Assembly (NCBI GenBank): GCA_011773465.1
Contig: WVXO01000045.1
Span: forward strand, 1 to 46,613
DNA from: Candidatus Aminicenantota bacterium
Lineage (GTDB): Bacteria > Acidobacteriota > Aminicenantia > Aminicenantales > Aminicenantaceae
Reading direction: 5' to 3'
DNA length: 46,613 nucleotides
Part shown: positions 1 to 8,977 of the stretch, piece after piece
Layout: each line of letters begins with the position of its first letter
Position numbering within the stretch: the first letter of the stretch is position 1
Made by a program: the position numbers and the translations under genes
The notes under the pieces: generated by a model
The model's database searches: none
Seen by the model: only the letters and a program-made list of their open reading frames with translations
Told to the model about the DNA's origin: nothing

Positions 1-262
1 TGCGAACTATATGTCATTGCAAACTATATGTCATTGCGAGCCCTGTAAGGGCGAAGCAATCTCATACAATAAATTGCCATTGCGAACGCAGCGTGGCAAT
101 TTAACTAGTAAAAAGGTTGAGATTGCCACGTCGCTTCGCTCCTCGCAATGACAACTATAAAAAATGAGATTGCGCAGCCTGTTCCGAGCAAAGCGAGGAA
201 TCTCCTTCGTTCCTCACAATGACGTAAGAGCAATCTTCTTGGGTCACTCGCAATGACTTCCT
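1..262. repeat. Array of degenerate palindromic CATTGCGAG...GGCAATCTC repeats
   Basis: The segment starts with a 17-bp unit repeated twice in tandem (1-17 and 18-34, one mismatch). About four degenerate copies of a palindromic repeat follow, whose ends read TCATTGCGAG and GGCAATCTC or GAAGCAATCTC. Copies lie near 34-63, 73-102, 120-152 and 163-223, in both orientations, with short inner inverted repeats such as GCCCT/AGGGC and ATTGCCA/TGGCAAT. No open frame of note crosses it. Related copies occur at 16525-16640. Similar 'cattgcgag' repeats are common intergenic palindromes in many unrelated bacterial genomes. I see no transposase here, so mobility is not shown. Confidence 0.75.
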
Positions 263-285
263 ATCAAAAAATGTCGCGACAAGGA

Positions 286-918
286 CTAATAATAAAAGAG
301 AGAGATGTACGGAATTTTGTACTTATCCCTTAAAACCTTGATTAACTTTATCTTGAAAATCCTCTCAAATTCCTCTTCTTGTTTGAATTCATAATCTTTT
401 AAAACTCCACTTTTCACGCCCTCTTTCTCTTCATCCAAAGAATTCTTCCAGAGTAGTTGTTCGATTTTTCTTTCTAGCCGCTCCAGCTTTTCTTCGTCAA
501 AATGACTTTGAGAGAGCAATTTTTGAGCCTGGGAGTAAGCCTCTTTCAAATAGCTTATCTGGTGAGGGATTCTTGCTAAAAATCTTTCGACCTCAGCCTT
601 GGCTCGATATCTTTTCTCATGTCTTTCCACTATCCTTTGCTTGTGTCCAACTTTCCTTTCTCTATCCTGCTCAAAGGCTTTTAATACTTGGAGGTCGCAG
701 AAAGCGAGAGAATGAATTTTAGCCTTTTTCCCAGGTTTTCGCCTGTAAATCTCGAACGATCTCTCGATCCCTTCCAAAACAACATGAAGAGGAATTCCCA
801 TCTTTTCCCACCCCGCAATATAGTCTAGTTCTTTGGAAGAGAGGAAAAAGGGAGCCCCCCGGTGCTTGAAAAAATGAAGGGCGATAGATTGGAAATACTT
901 ACTCCCGGATTCTTTCAT
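286..918 (-). CDS. Hypothetical protein, helical, downstream of coaX
   Basis: This 210-residue protein has no family I can name with confidence. The N-terminal 70 residues look like a compact helical domain with the segment GWEKMGIPLHVVLEGIERSF. Similar helical segments occur, as I recall, in uncharacterised Acidobacteria-type proteins. The middle (about 85-165) is rich in K, E, R and L and is probably coiled coil. There is no signal peptide or membrane segment. The ATG at 918 overlaps the end of coaX by 20 bases and has AGGAT upstream, so it is probably translated from the same mRNA. Function cannot be assigned. Confidence 0.6.
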   Translation of the reverse strand: MKESGSKYFQSIALHFFKHRGAPFFLSSKELDYIAGWEKMGIPLHVVLEGIERSFEIYRRKPGKKAKIHSLAFCDLQVLKAFEQDRERKVGHKQRIVERHEKRYRAKAEVERFLARIPHQISYLKEAYSQAQKLLSQSHFDEEKLERLERKIEQLLWKNSLDEEKEGVKSGVLKDYEFKQEEEFERIFKIKLIKVLRDKYKIPYISLFYY

Positions 919-1666
919 GAAGGATCCTCAGTCCCTCTAAAGCAAGATGCGGCTCGTGAAAATCAATGGAATTGATCTCATGGCCGATTTGGGCGGCAAA
1001 GCCTCCAGTGGAGATGACGCAGGCTTTCTCTCCTAATTCTCTTCTTATCTCTTCAATAATATTGGAGACAAGGCCCACATAGCCAAAATAAAGACCTGAT
1101 TGCATGCTGGAGACAGTCGTCCTGCCTATCGCCTTACTGGGTTTTTTTATTTCTATATGGGGTAACTTGGCTGTTTTAAGGTAAAGAGCTTCGGCGGAAA
1201 TTTGAATTCCCGGGGCTATAGCCCCACCCAAATACTCCCCTTTAGAAGAGACAGCATCAAAGGTGGTAGCGGTTCCGAAATCAACCACAATGCAGGGGCC
1301 CCCATGCTTCTCAAAAGCTGCAACAGCGGCAACCACTCTATCCGCTCCCACCTCGAGCGGATTTTCATAAAGAATTGCCATCCCTGTCTTCAATCCTGGC
1401 CCGACCACAACAGGTTTAATCCCAAATAGACTCCGGCTTAAATCTTGAAAGACAGGCGTCAGGGGAGGGACTACGCTGGAGAGAACAACGGACTTTATAT
1501 CCTCGGCCGTCATCCCTGATAAGGAAAGCAGGTTTAAAAAGATAATCCCATATTCATCACAAGTTTTCTCTGTTTCTGTCCTGATCTTCCAATTCTTGAT
1601 TAATTTCTTTTTCTGAAATATTCCCACACCGATGTTGGTGTTACCTATATCTATGGCTAAAATCAT
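899..1666 (-). CDS. coaX: Type III pantothenate kinase
   Basis: Catalyses ATP-dependent phosphorylation of pantothenate, the first step of coenzyme A synthesis, in the cytoplasm. The 255-residue length is normal for CoaX. The N-terminal phosphate-binding motif DIGNTN is at residues 6-11, GADR at 107-110, the second phosphate motif DFGTATT at 129-135, and GGAIAPGI at 147-154. These mark the ASKHA-fold type III enzyme rather than CoaA. The ATG at 1666 has a strong Shine-Dalgarno (AAGGAGG) about 8 bases upstream. It follows birA after a 240-base spacer and overlaps the hypothetical gene downstream. A birA-coaX pairing is common because BirA, and often a CoaX partner, are encoded together in many bacteria. 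Confidence 0.95.
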   Translation of the reverse strand: MILAIDIGNTNIGVGIFQKKKLIKNWKIRTETEKTCDEYGIIFLNLLSLSGMTAEDIKSVVLSSVVPPLTPVFQDLSRSLFGIKPVVVGPGLKTGMAILYENPLEVGADRVVAAVAAFEKHGGPCIVVDFGTATTFDAVSSKGEYLGGAIAPGIQISAEALYLKTAKLPHIEIKKPSKAIGRTTVSSMQSGLYFGYVGLVSNIIEEIRRELGEKACVISTGGFAAQIGHEINSIDFHEPHLALEGLRILHERIRE

Positions 1667-1817
1667 CTCATTCCTCCTTCTTATTATTTCGCACTGGAAT
1701 CATCTCTAGGGAATAAGCAAAGATCAGGCTGGATGATTGAGAAAACCGTAAGAAAGGCTGAGCGGGCACGGTTCCTCGACAGCAGGAGAGGAGAGCGAAG
1801 CCTGGGTCCGAGCTTCG

Positions 1818-1840
1818 AAAAAGGGGACAGTCCCCTTTTT
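1818..1840. repeat. Perfect palindrome of the GGGNCAGN'CCC family
   Basis: An 11-bp perfect inverted repeat around a single central base, AAAAAGGGGAC and GTCCCCTTTTT, lies in the 242-base spacer between birA and coaX. Read on the minus strand it is a GC stem followed by a T run, so it could terminate birA transcription, and it is symmetric enough to act in both directions. It shares its core with the palindromes at 8978-9000 and 5353/5470. Short overlapping frames through this spacer encode low-complexity peptides and are not taken as genes. Confidence 0.7.
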
Positions 1841-1908
1841 CTGCGCGTGTTTTCGAAACACCCAGCCTGAACAATGGTTTTTTCTTCCATCATTGAAAAA
1901 GAAGATGC

Positions 1909-2652
1909 TTACTTTTTCTTTGTCTTTATCTCTGCTGAAAAAAAAGGCTTTCTCTCTCCTCGGCTTTCCAGGATCAAGCCCCCTTGAGAGTGAATCCCTC
2001 TGTAAATTCCAGAAATTTCCCCGCTTTCGGTAATCAGAGTTACTTTCTTTCCGAGCGGCAGATTCGAATTTTCTTGAAAATGGCTGATAATTCTGTCCTT
2101 CTCATTCTTTAAGAATCGACCATACCAATGATTTAAAGCAGGCCAAAGGTTTTTAAGCACGCTATCCTCATCCATATCTTCTTTTGATATAAGCTTAAGG
2201 GAAGTGGCTTGATGGCGAATTTCATCTGGGAAATCGTCTCTCCCATGGTTCAAATTCAGGCCAATCCCCAGGATAGCATAGTTGATTCGGTCTCCTGAAA
2301 AGCCAGTCTCGCAGAGAATGCCTCCCAATTTTTTTCCCCCCCATATTAGATCGTTGGGCCATCTAAGTTTGATCCTTAATCCGACTGAATCGAAAATGGC
2401 ATCCGCGACAGCCAATCCGGCCGCAAGAGGTAGAAGAGAAATGTTGGAATGGGGCGGGCGGAGAATTACAGAGAGATAAATCCCTTTTTTTCTGGCCGAG
2501 TACCATTTCCTTCCTTTCATCCCCCTCCCTTTTGTCTGTTCATCAGAGATGACAACAGTGCCTTCCTCTTCTCCAGAAAGGGCCAGTTCTTTAGCTATGT
2601 CGTTCGTAGATGGGCAGCTCTTAATCCGGTTTATTTTTGCCCCGATTTCCAT
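1909..2652 (-). CDS. birA: Biotin--[acetyl-CoA-carboxylase] ligase, catalytic domain only
   Basis: Forms biotinyl-AMP and attaches biotin to the carrier-protein subunit of acetyl-CoA carboxylase, supporting the fatty-acid synthesis encoded elsewhere in the window. In the 247 residues I see the substrate entry motif STN (15-17), the biotinyl-AMP loop GRGMKGRKW (42-50), RWPND (97-101) and KKLGGIL (107-113), then a short C-terminal SH3-like domain. The N-terminal winged helix of E. coli BirA is absent, so this is a class I ligase that should not act as a repressor. It starts 38 bases after valS and is probably cotranscribed with it. Confidence 0.93.
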   Translation of the reverse strand: MEIGAKINRIKSCPSTNDIAKELALSGEEEGTVVISDEQTKGRGMKGRKWYSARKKGIYLSVILRPPHSNISLLPLAAGLAVADAIFDSVGLRIKLRWPNDLIWGGKKLGGILCETGFSGDRINYAILGIGLNLNHGRDDFPDEIRHQATSLKLISKEDMDEDSVLKNLWPALNHWYGRFLKNEKDRIISHFQENSNLPLGKKVTLITESGEISGIYRGIHSQGGLILESRGERKPFFSAEIKTKKK

Positions 2653-2690
2653 GGTAAAAAAAGTGCGTGAATGTCTTCCTCTGGAGATCT

Positions 2691-5351
2691 TTAAAGTAGG
2701 GAGAGAACATGATTGAGGCTTTCTTCTAGCTTTGTTTTTTTGCCACGAAGATCCCGAAGCTTTCCTTTTGTTTCTTTAATGACTTCTTTTGGAGCGCGGT
2801 TAAGGAAATTGGCGTTTTTGAATCTGGTTTCTATTTTTTCAATATCCAGCGTAATTTTCGAAATCTCTTTCTCAAGCCTCTGTTTCTCCTGATTTAAATT
2901 GAAGACTCCTTCCTCGATGGGAATAGCTATCTCCCAAGAACCGGCAATCCCCTTTAAGAGCTTCTTTTGCCGCGGAAAATGATCCAAAATTTCAACCTGA
3001 CGAATATTAGCTAGAGTCTGAATGTAATCCTTTGTATGGCGAATGATTTCTGCCTCTGCTTTTTTTCCCACTTTTCTCTCATCCCTCACCTTCACGTAAA
3101 GATCAACTTTTTTCTTAGGAGGAATCCTGTTCTCTGCTCTTATGGTTCTGATCCCGACTATTGCCTCCTGAAGGAATCTCATCTCTCTTTCTACCTCCTC
3201 ATTTCGCAAATCCTTTCTAGCTCGTGGGAAGGATGCCACTGCCAAAGATTTCTCGGAAGAAGGGATATGCTGCCAGATTTCCTCAGTAATGAAGGGCATA
3301 AACGGATGAAGAAGCCTCAGGATCTGGTCTAAAGTATCAACCATGACAGCCTCCGACGTTCTGTTCCCTTGTTTAAGACTCGGCTTAACCAGCTCAATAT
3401 ACCAGTCACAAAATTCACCCCAGATAAAATGATAAATTTTATTGGCTGCATCATAAAACTTATAATTTTCCAAAGCATCATGCAGCTCTTCAATAATCCA
3501 GACTAGCCTGCTTCGGATCCACCTGTCAGCCAGGGTTAATTCCTCTTCTTTCAGGCGAAATTCCTCTCCTTGGATGTTCATCAAAACAAAGCGGGAAGCA
3601 TTCCATATTTTGTTGGCAAATGCCTGATAGCCTGCCATCCTCTCTTCAGCAAGAGAGAGATCCATGCCAGGAATGGCTAAGGCAGCCAGGGTAAATCTCA
3701 GAGCATCTGTGCCATATTTCTCGATCATTTCAAGGGGATCAATAATATTTCCCTCTGATTTGCTCATTTTTCGTCTTTTAAAATCTCTTACCAGGCCGTT
3801 TATAAAAACATGGCGGAAAGGGATATCCCTGGTGAACTTAAGCCCCATCATAATCATCCGGGCAACCCAGAAAAAAATGATGTCAAATCCTGTTGACATA
3901 AGATCTGTAGGATAGAAAGTCTTTAAATCCTCTGTTTTCTCGGGCCAACCCATGGTCACAAAAGGCCACAAGGCAGAACTGAACCATGTATCAAGAACAT
4001 CTTGATCCTGAACAAGCTCCGAGCTCGGGCATTTTTCACATTTTTCGGGCGTTTCATCCGAAACCACAATATGCTCGCATTCCTGGCAATACCAGGCAGG
4101 TATCCTGTGTCCCCACCAGAGTTGACGTGATATACACCAGTCATGAATGTTGTACATCCATTCAAAATAGGTCTTGGCCCAGTTGGAGGGGATGAACTTA
4201 ATCTTCCCTTCCTCGACCACCTTGATAGCTTCTTCGGCCAAAGGCTTCACGCGAACAAACCACTGCCAGGAAAGATGAGGCTCAATAATCGTTTTACAGC
4301 GGTAGCAATGGCCGACTGCATGCTCGTAATCTTCGGTCTTGGCGAGCAATCCCTTTTGTTTAAGCTTGGCTATCACCTTCTCTCGACATTCGAACCTGTC
4401 TAATCCTTTAAATTCTTCTCCAGCCGCTTCAGTCATCCTGCCTGAGCCATCGATCACAATGACCTGCTTAAGATGGTGGTGTTTTCCCAATTCAAAATCG
4501 ACAGGATCATGGGCTGGGGTAACTTTGACTGCTCCGGTCCCGAATTCTCTCTCAACCCGCTCGTCTGTAATAACAGGAATCTCACGGTTTACAAGGGGTA
4601 GAAGGACTTTTTTCTTCTGAAACTTCGAATAACGCTCATCATCGGGGTGGACGGCGACCGCAGTGTCACCCAGCATGGTCTCGGGACGTGTGGTGGCAAC
4701 CGTAATACTCTCTTCAGAATCCAAGAGGGGATATTTGATGTAGTAGAGTTTCGCCTTTCGTTCCCTGTGTTCAACTTCGATATCTGAAAGAACTGTTCCA
4801 CAATGGGGGCAGCGATTAACAAGGTAATAGTCTCTGTAGATAAGACCCTCATTATAGAGTTCGACAAAAACGTGTCTCACTGCTCTGGAGAAACCCTCAT
4901 CCAGGGTAAATCTTTCTCTTGTCCAGTCTAAAGAAGTCCCGATTCTCTTCAGCTGATGGATGATAATCCCACCGTATTTCTCCTTCCAGTTCCAGGCTAC
5001 TTTCAGAAACTCTTCTCGACCGACTTTCTCCCGCGTCAATCCCTTTTCAGCCAGACTCTGTTCAATAACATTGTGAACAGCGATGCTGGCATGATCTGTC
5101 CCGGGAAGCCAGAGAGTGTTGTATCCCTGCATCCTGCGCCAACGAACTATGATATCAGGCAGGGTGAAGCAGAGGGCATGTCCTATATGAAGAGATCCTG
5201 TGACATTTGGAGGGGGAAGGACCATAGAAAATTTCTTCTTGGAGGAAGGAATCCGAGGAACAAACAGACCTTCATCGATCCAGAATTTCGACCATTTTTC
5301 CTCAACAGGCTTAGGATCGTAAACTTTTTCCAGAATATGTTTTTTCTTCAT
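2691..5351 (-). CDS. valS: Valyl-tRNA synthetase
   Basis: Charges tRNA(Val) with valine. At 886 residues this is a full-length class Ia synthetase. The HIGH motif is at 55-58 (after PPPNVTGSL), the KMSKS motif at 528-532, and the editing (CP1) domain contains TTRPETMLGD at about 220-229, which removes mischarged threonine. Paired cysteines (CPHC at 181-184 and a CxxC set near 422-441) suggest bound zinc. The last about 70 residues form the coiled coil typical of ValS, rich in E and K, ending with NRAPKEVI and a leucine-rich helix. The gene lies between dnaE and birA on one strand and has its own candidate promoter upstream. Confidence 0.97.
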   Translation of the reverse strand: MKKKHILEKVYDPKPVEEKWSKFWIDEGLFVPRIPSSKKKFSMVLPPPNVTGSLHIGHALCFTLPDIIVRWRRMQGYNTLWLPGTDHASIAVHNVIEQSLAEKGLTREKVGREEFLKVAWNWKEKYGGIIIHQLKRIGTSLDWTRERFTLDEGFSRAVRHVFVELYNEGLIYRDYYLVNRCPHCGTVLSDIEVEHRERKAKLYYIKYPLLDSEESITVATTRPETMLGDTAVAVHPDDERYSKFQKKKVLLPLVNREIPVITDERVEREFGTGAVKVTPAHDPVDFELGKHHHLKQVIVIDGSGRMTEAAGEEFKGLDRFECREKVIAKLKQKGLLAKTEDYEHAVGHCYRCKTIIEPHLSWQWFVRVKPLAEEAIKVVEEGKIKFIPSNWAKTYFEWMYNIHDWCISRQLWWGHRIPAWYCQECEHIVVSDETPEKCEKCPSSELVQDQDVLDTWFSSALWPFVTMGWPEKTEDLKTFYPTDLMSTGFDIIFFWVARMIMMGLKFTRDIPFRHVFINGLVRDFKRRKMSKSEGNIIDPLEMIEKYGTDALRFTLAALAIPGMDLSLAEERMAGYQAFANKIWNASRFVLMNIQGEEFRLKEEELTLADRWIRSRLVWIIEELHDALENYKFYDAANKIYHFIWGEFCDWYIELVKPSLKQGNRTSEAVMVDTLDQILRLLHPFMPFITEEIWQHIPSSEKSLAVASFPRARKDLRNEEVEREMRFLQEAIVGIRTIRAENRIPPKKKVDLYVKVRDERKVGKKAEAEIIRHTKDYIQTLANIRQVEILDHFPRQKKLLKGIAGSWEIAIPIEEGVFNLNQEKQRLEKEISKITLDIEKIETRFKNANFLNRAPKEVIKETKGKLRDLRGKKTKLEESLNHVLSLL

Positions 5352-5352
5352 C

Positions 5353-5484
5353 GGGATCAGACCTTCAAAGCTCTTATAGCTTATTTTTTTCCTTGTTTAT
5401 TCCTCTAAGGCTAAGCTTATTATGTTAATAGCATATAATATTCAAATTATTAAAGTTTTTAAAGTATTAAAGGTCTGACCCCAT
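5353..5484. repeat. Inverted GGGGTCAGACCTT arms flanking the dnaE-valS spacer
   Basis: GGGATCAGACCTT at 5353-5365 and AAGGTCTGACCCC at 5470-5482 form a 13-bp inverted repeat with one mismatch. One arm abuts the valS start codon and the other abuts the dnaE stop codon. The AT-rich 104 bases between them hold a candidate valS promoter. Each arm carries the GGGNCAGN'CC core also seen at 1818 and 8978. Confidence 0.65.
5417..5445 (-). promoter_or_regulatory. Candidate sigma70-type promoter for valS
   Basis: On the minus strand, TTGAAT (5445-5440) and TAATAA (5422-5417) are separated by 17 bases in a very AT-rich spacer, with the valS ATG about 65 bases downstream. The match is moderate, and AT richness alone raises the chance of false hits. 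Confidence 0.4.
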
Positions 5485-8400
5485 CAATATTCAATGAAGA
5501 CAGAGTCTTCCCCTAACAGGCTCTCGATTCTTGTTGTTATTTCTTCTGAGAGAGATATGCCTTGGACATCCCTAGACTGAACCACCATTCTGTAGGAATG
5601 TGGAGTTTCAAGCTCAAAAAACACCGGACAATCCCCTCGATTCTTGTCCAGCATCCCCTTTAACTCTTCAAACACTGACTCCTCGATGCCGGGAAGAAAA
5701 ATCCTCAAGATTACTCTTTTCGCCTGTTTTTGGATGGCATCTGCTAAGGGCATAACCTGGAGAAGATGGATCCTTTGGCTCTCTCCTTCTCCTAAAAACT
5801 TCCCCTTAACCCAGACTAGCTGGTCTTCTCTTAGGTGGTCATAATATTTCTTATAACTATCAGGAAAGACAACGACCTCAATCCGGCCGCTCAGATCTTC
5901 CAAGATAAAGGTGGCCATCCTCTCATCCTTCCTAGTTTTAAGGGATTTAAGGGAAGATATGATTCCTGCAACTCTGATTTCGCTATTAAAATCTTTTTCC
6001 TCATCCAGCTGGCTTATTGGCTGGGAAACAAGTCTCTTTAATTGCTTCCCGAATTTGGCCAGAGGATGACCTGTGATATATAATCCCAAAGCATCCTTCT
6101 CATAGGAGAGAGAAAGAGATTCATCCCATTCTGGCATCTCCTCCAACTCAGGAGGAATGGGGGGAGGCTCGATTTGACCTGAGCCGAACAGGAGACTCTG
6201 TTTTGAAGATTTAATTTTTTGCATCTCATGAGCATGCTCGATCACTTTGTCTATGAGGTGAAACATCTGTGATCTTCTCCATCCTAATGAGTCCAGGGCT
6301 CCTGCTTTTATTAAACTTTCAATGACCTTACGGTTTAAGGCTTTGGGATCTGCCACCTCGCAGAGATCAAAGGGCGAGGTAAATTTTCCTCTCTCCTTTC
6401 TCGCCCGAAGCAAAGCCCGGACCGCTCCTTCACCGACATTTTTTACGGCTGAAAGGCCAAAGCGGATATCTCCCTTAGTGACAGTAAAATTGAAATCGCT
6501 TTCGTTAATATCAGGCGGGAGAATCTTAATTCCCAGTTCTTCGCATTCAATGATGTACTTGGCAACTTGAGAAGTGGCACCTCGTTCCGCTTCTGAAGTC
6601 AAGAGAGCCGCCAGAAAATGGGAAGGATAATGGGCCTTTAGGTAAGCAGTGCGGTAGGCCAAATAGGCATAGGCCGCGCTATGAGATTTATTAAACCCGT
6701 AACCGGCAAAATCTTTTATCTGATCAAAGATCTTATTTGCTTTGGCCTGGCTCAGACCTTTCTTCTTTGCCCCCTGGACAAATCTCTGCTTTTGGGCCTT
6801 CATCATGCCCGTAACTTTTTTCCCCATGGCCTTCCGCAGTATGTCGGCTTCAGCCATAGAAAATCCTGCCAGTTCCGTAGCAATTTCCATTACCTGCTCC
6901 TGATAGACAATCAGGCCTTGAGTCTCTTTCAGGATCGGTTCGAACTCCGCACATTCATAGCTAATTCGCTCAGGGTGGTTTTTGCGTTTTATAAATTCAT
7001 CTGTCATTCCGCTCTTGAGCGGGCCCGGCCGGTAGAGAGCATTCAAAGCAATCAGGTCGCGAAAGTTTTCAGGCTTAAAATTGCGGAGCAAATCCTTCAT
7101 TCCAGAGCTTTCAAACTGAAAGACACCATCTGTATTGCCTGACTTGAAGACCTCAAAAGTTTCCATATCATCCAGGGGAATATTCTTCATGTCTATCTTT
7201 TCGCCTGTTTCTTTGGCGACGAGTTCAACCGTATCTTGAATAACAGTCAGGTTGCGAAGCCCGAGCAAGTCCATCTTGAGCAGGCCGATGGCTTCGATAT
7301 CCTGCATAGGAAATTGAGTCGTAATCTCACCCTTGACGGATTGGAAGAGCGGCATAAACTCCACCAGCGGTTTCGGAGTGATGACGATTCCCGCTGCATG
7401 AATGGAGGGATGACGAACCTGTCCCTCTAATTTTTGGGCCACAGAGAGAAGGTGGGCAATCTTGGCATCTTTGTCCCTCAGCTCCTTTAACTGGGGAATA
7501 TTCTTTAATGCCCCTTCGATAGTGGCATCCGGACCGAAAGGAGGAATCATCTTGGCAATTTTGTCTACTTCGGGAAGCGGGACCTCAAGAGCCCTCCCCA
7601 CATCTCTGACAGACTGACGAGCAGCCATGGTCCCAAAGGTGATGATCTGGCAGACGTTTTCCTGTCCGTATTTTTTGGTAACATAGGCGAGAACTTCATC
7701 TCTTCGTCTTCCACAGAAATCAATATCAATATCAGGCAGGCTGATTCGCTCCGGGTTGAGAAATCTCTCAAACAAAAGGTCGTATTCCAGGGGATCAATA
7801 TCTGTTATTCCTAAACTATAGGCCAGCAGGCTCCCTGCAGCTGAGCCCCTTCCTGGTCCCACAGGAATATTTTTGCCTTTGGCCATCTGAATGAGATCCC
7901 AGACTATCAGAAAATATCCTTCGAAGCCCATTTCTTTAATGAGCTTTATCTCTTTCTCCAGTCTTTCCTCATATTCCTCAACAAGGTGCGCATGTGCATC
8001 CTTTTTCTTCGCCTTGGTGACGATCTCGATCTGCCTCTTGAATCCTTCCCTAACGACCTTATCAAAATATTCACTCAAAGATGTCCCCTCCGGCGCCTTG
8101 AATTGCGGCAAGAAATATCCGGAAAGGGGGAATTCAAAATTGCACTGCGCTGCGATCTTGGCTGTATTCTGGATGGCTTCAGGGATCTCGCCAAAGAGAT
8201 CTATCATTTCTTCGCTCGACTTAAAATAGAACTGCTCGGTTCCGAAACGGATTCTATCCTGCTCTGTCACCCTTCTGTTGGTTTGAATGCAGAGGAGGAT
8301 ATCTTGGCTCTCAGCGTCATCTTTTGATAGATAGTGCACATCATTCGTGGCAACTAAAGGAATATTGAGTTTTCGAGAGAGGTTGAGGAGTGAAGGATTA

Positions 8401-8963
8401 ATTTTCCTCTGTTCCTCGAGACCATGGTCCTGGATCTCTATGTAAAAATCACCCTTGGGAAAGATAGTGGCATACTCAAGGGCTGCCTTCTCTGCTTTCT
8501 CCTCCCGGCCTAACTCCAGATAAAGGCCAATCTCTCCTTTTAAGCACCCAGAAAGCCCGACCAAACCCTCGCTATGTTGAGCTAAAAGCTCTTTATCGAT
8601 ACGGGGTCTATAGTAGAAGCCCTCCAAATAGCTCTTGGTAACTAGCTGGCAGAGATTCCTGTACCCCTTTTCATCTTTAGCGAGCAAGATGAGATGAAAA
8701 TGGTTCGGCCCTTTCCCCTCAGACCTTTTGATAAACCGGCTCTTGGGAGCAATGTAGACTTCGCAACCCAGGATCGGTTTTATTCCTTTCTCCTTTGCCT
8801 GCTTGAAAAAGCCCACCGCTCCAAAAATATTTCCATGGTCGGTCAGAGCAACCGCAGGCATATTGTTGTTATAGGCAGCTTCCACCAAGGATGCGGTTTT
8901 TAAAGCACCATCTAGGATGCTAAATTCTGAATGGTTATGAAGATGAATAAACGTAAGCTCCAT
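5484..8963 (-). CDS. dnaE: DNA polymerase III alpha subunit
   Basis: Catalytic subunit of the replicative DNA polymerase, acting at the fork with the sliding clamp encoded at 34580. The 1159 residues give the normal DnaE1 order: an N-terminal PHP domain (HLHNHSEFS, histidines 7 and 9, and TDHG at 41-44), the polymerase core with GPGRGSAAGSL at 369-379 and the catalytic PDIDIDF at 410-416, then a helix-hairpin-helix region and an OB-fold domain (about 960-1060). The PHP metal ligands look preserved, which in many bacteria means intrinsic proofreading. The ATG at 8963 has AAGAG about 9 bases upstream. It is one of a run of minus-strand genes, guaA-dnaE-valS-birA. Confidence 0.97.
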   Translation of the reverse strand: MELTFIHLHNHSEFSILDGALKTASLVEAAYNNNMPAVALTDHGNIFGAVGFFKQAKEKGIKPILGCEVYIAPKSRFIKRSEGKGPNHFHLILLAKDEKGYRNLCQLVTKSYLEGFYYRPRIDKELLAQHSEGLVGLSGCLKGEIGLYLELGREEKAEKAALEYATIFPKGDFYIEIQDHGLEEQRKINPSLLNLSRKLNIPLVATNDVHYLSKDDAESQDILLCIQTNRRVTEQDRIRFGTEQFYFKSSEEMIDLFGEIPEAIQNTAKIAAQCNFEFPLSGYFLPQFKAPEGTSLSEYFDKVVREGFKRQIEIVTKAKKKDAHAHLVEEYEERLEKEIKLIKEMGFEGYFLIVWDLIQMAKGKNIPVGPGRGSAAGSLLAYSLGITDIDPLEYDLLFERFLNPERISLPDIDIDFCGRRRDEVLAYVTKKYGQENVCQIITFGTMAARQSVRDVGRALEVPLPEVDKIAKMIPPFGPDATIEGALKNIPQLKELRDKDAKIAHLLSVAQKLEGQVRHPSIHAAGIVITPKPLVEFMPLFQSVKGEITTQFPMQDIEAIGLLKMDLLGLRNLTVIQDTVELVAKETGEKIDMKNIPLDDMETFEVFKSGNTDGVFQFESSGMKDLLRNFKPENFRDLIALNALYRPGPLKSGMTDEFIKRKNHPERISYECAEFEPILKETQGLIVYQEQVMEIATELAGFSMAEADILRKAMGKKVTGMMKAQKQRFVQGAKKKGLSQAKANKIFDQIKDFAGYGFNKSHSAAYAYLAYRTAYLKAHYPSHFLAALLTSEAERGATSQVAKYIIECEELGIKILPPDINESDFNFTVTKGDIRFGLSAVKNVGEGAVRALLRARKERGKFTSPFDLCEVADPKALNRKVIESLIKAGALDSLGWRRSQMFHLIDKVIEHAHEMQKIKSSKQSLLFGSGQIEPPPIPPELEEMPEWDESLSLSYEKDALGLYITGHPLAKFGKQLKRLVSQPISQLDEEKDFNSEIRVAGIISSLKSLKTRKDERMATFILEDLSGRIEVVVFPDSYKKYYDHLREDQLVWVKGKFLGEGESQRIHLLQVMPLADAIQKQAKRVILRIFLPGIEESVFEELKGMLDKNRGDCPVFFELETPHSYRMVVQSRDVQGISLSEEITTRIESLLGEDSVFIEY

Positions 8964-8977
8964 TTTTATCTCTTAAT

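Noticed and set aside
1-262. CRISPR array
   Set aside because: The repeats are palindromic, degenerate and of irregular spacing, with no unique spacers of uniform length and no cas gene nearby.
1668-1893. Overlapping short minus-strand frames between birA and coaX
   Set aside because: They run across the palindromic repeat at 1818-1840 and encode arginine/cysteine/serine-rich peptides with no family look. They are spacer translation.
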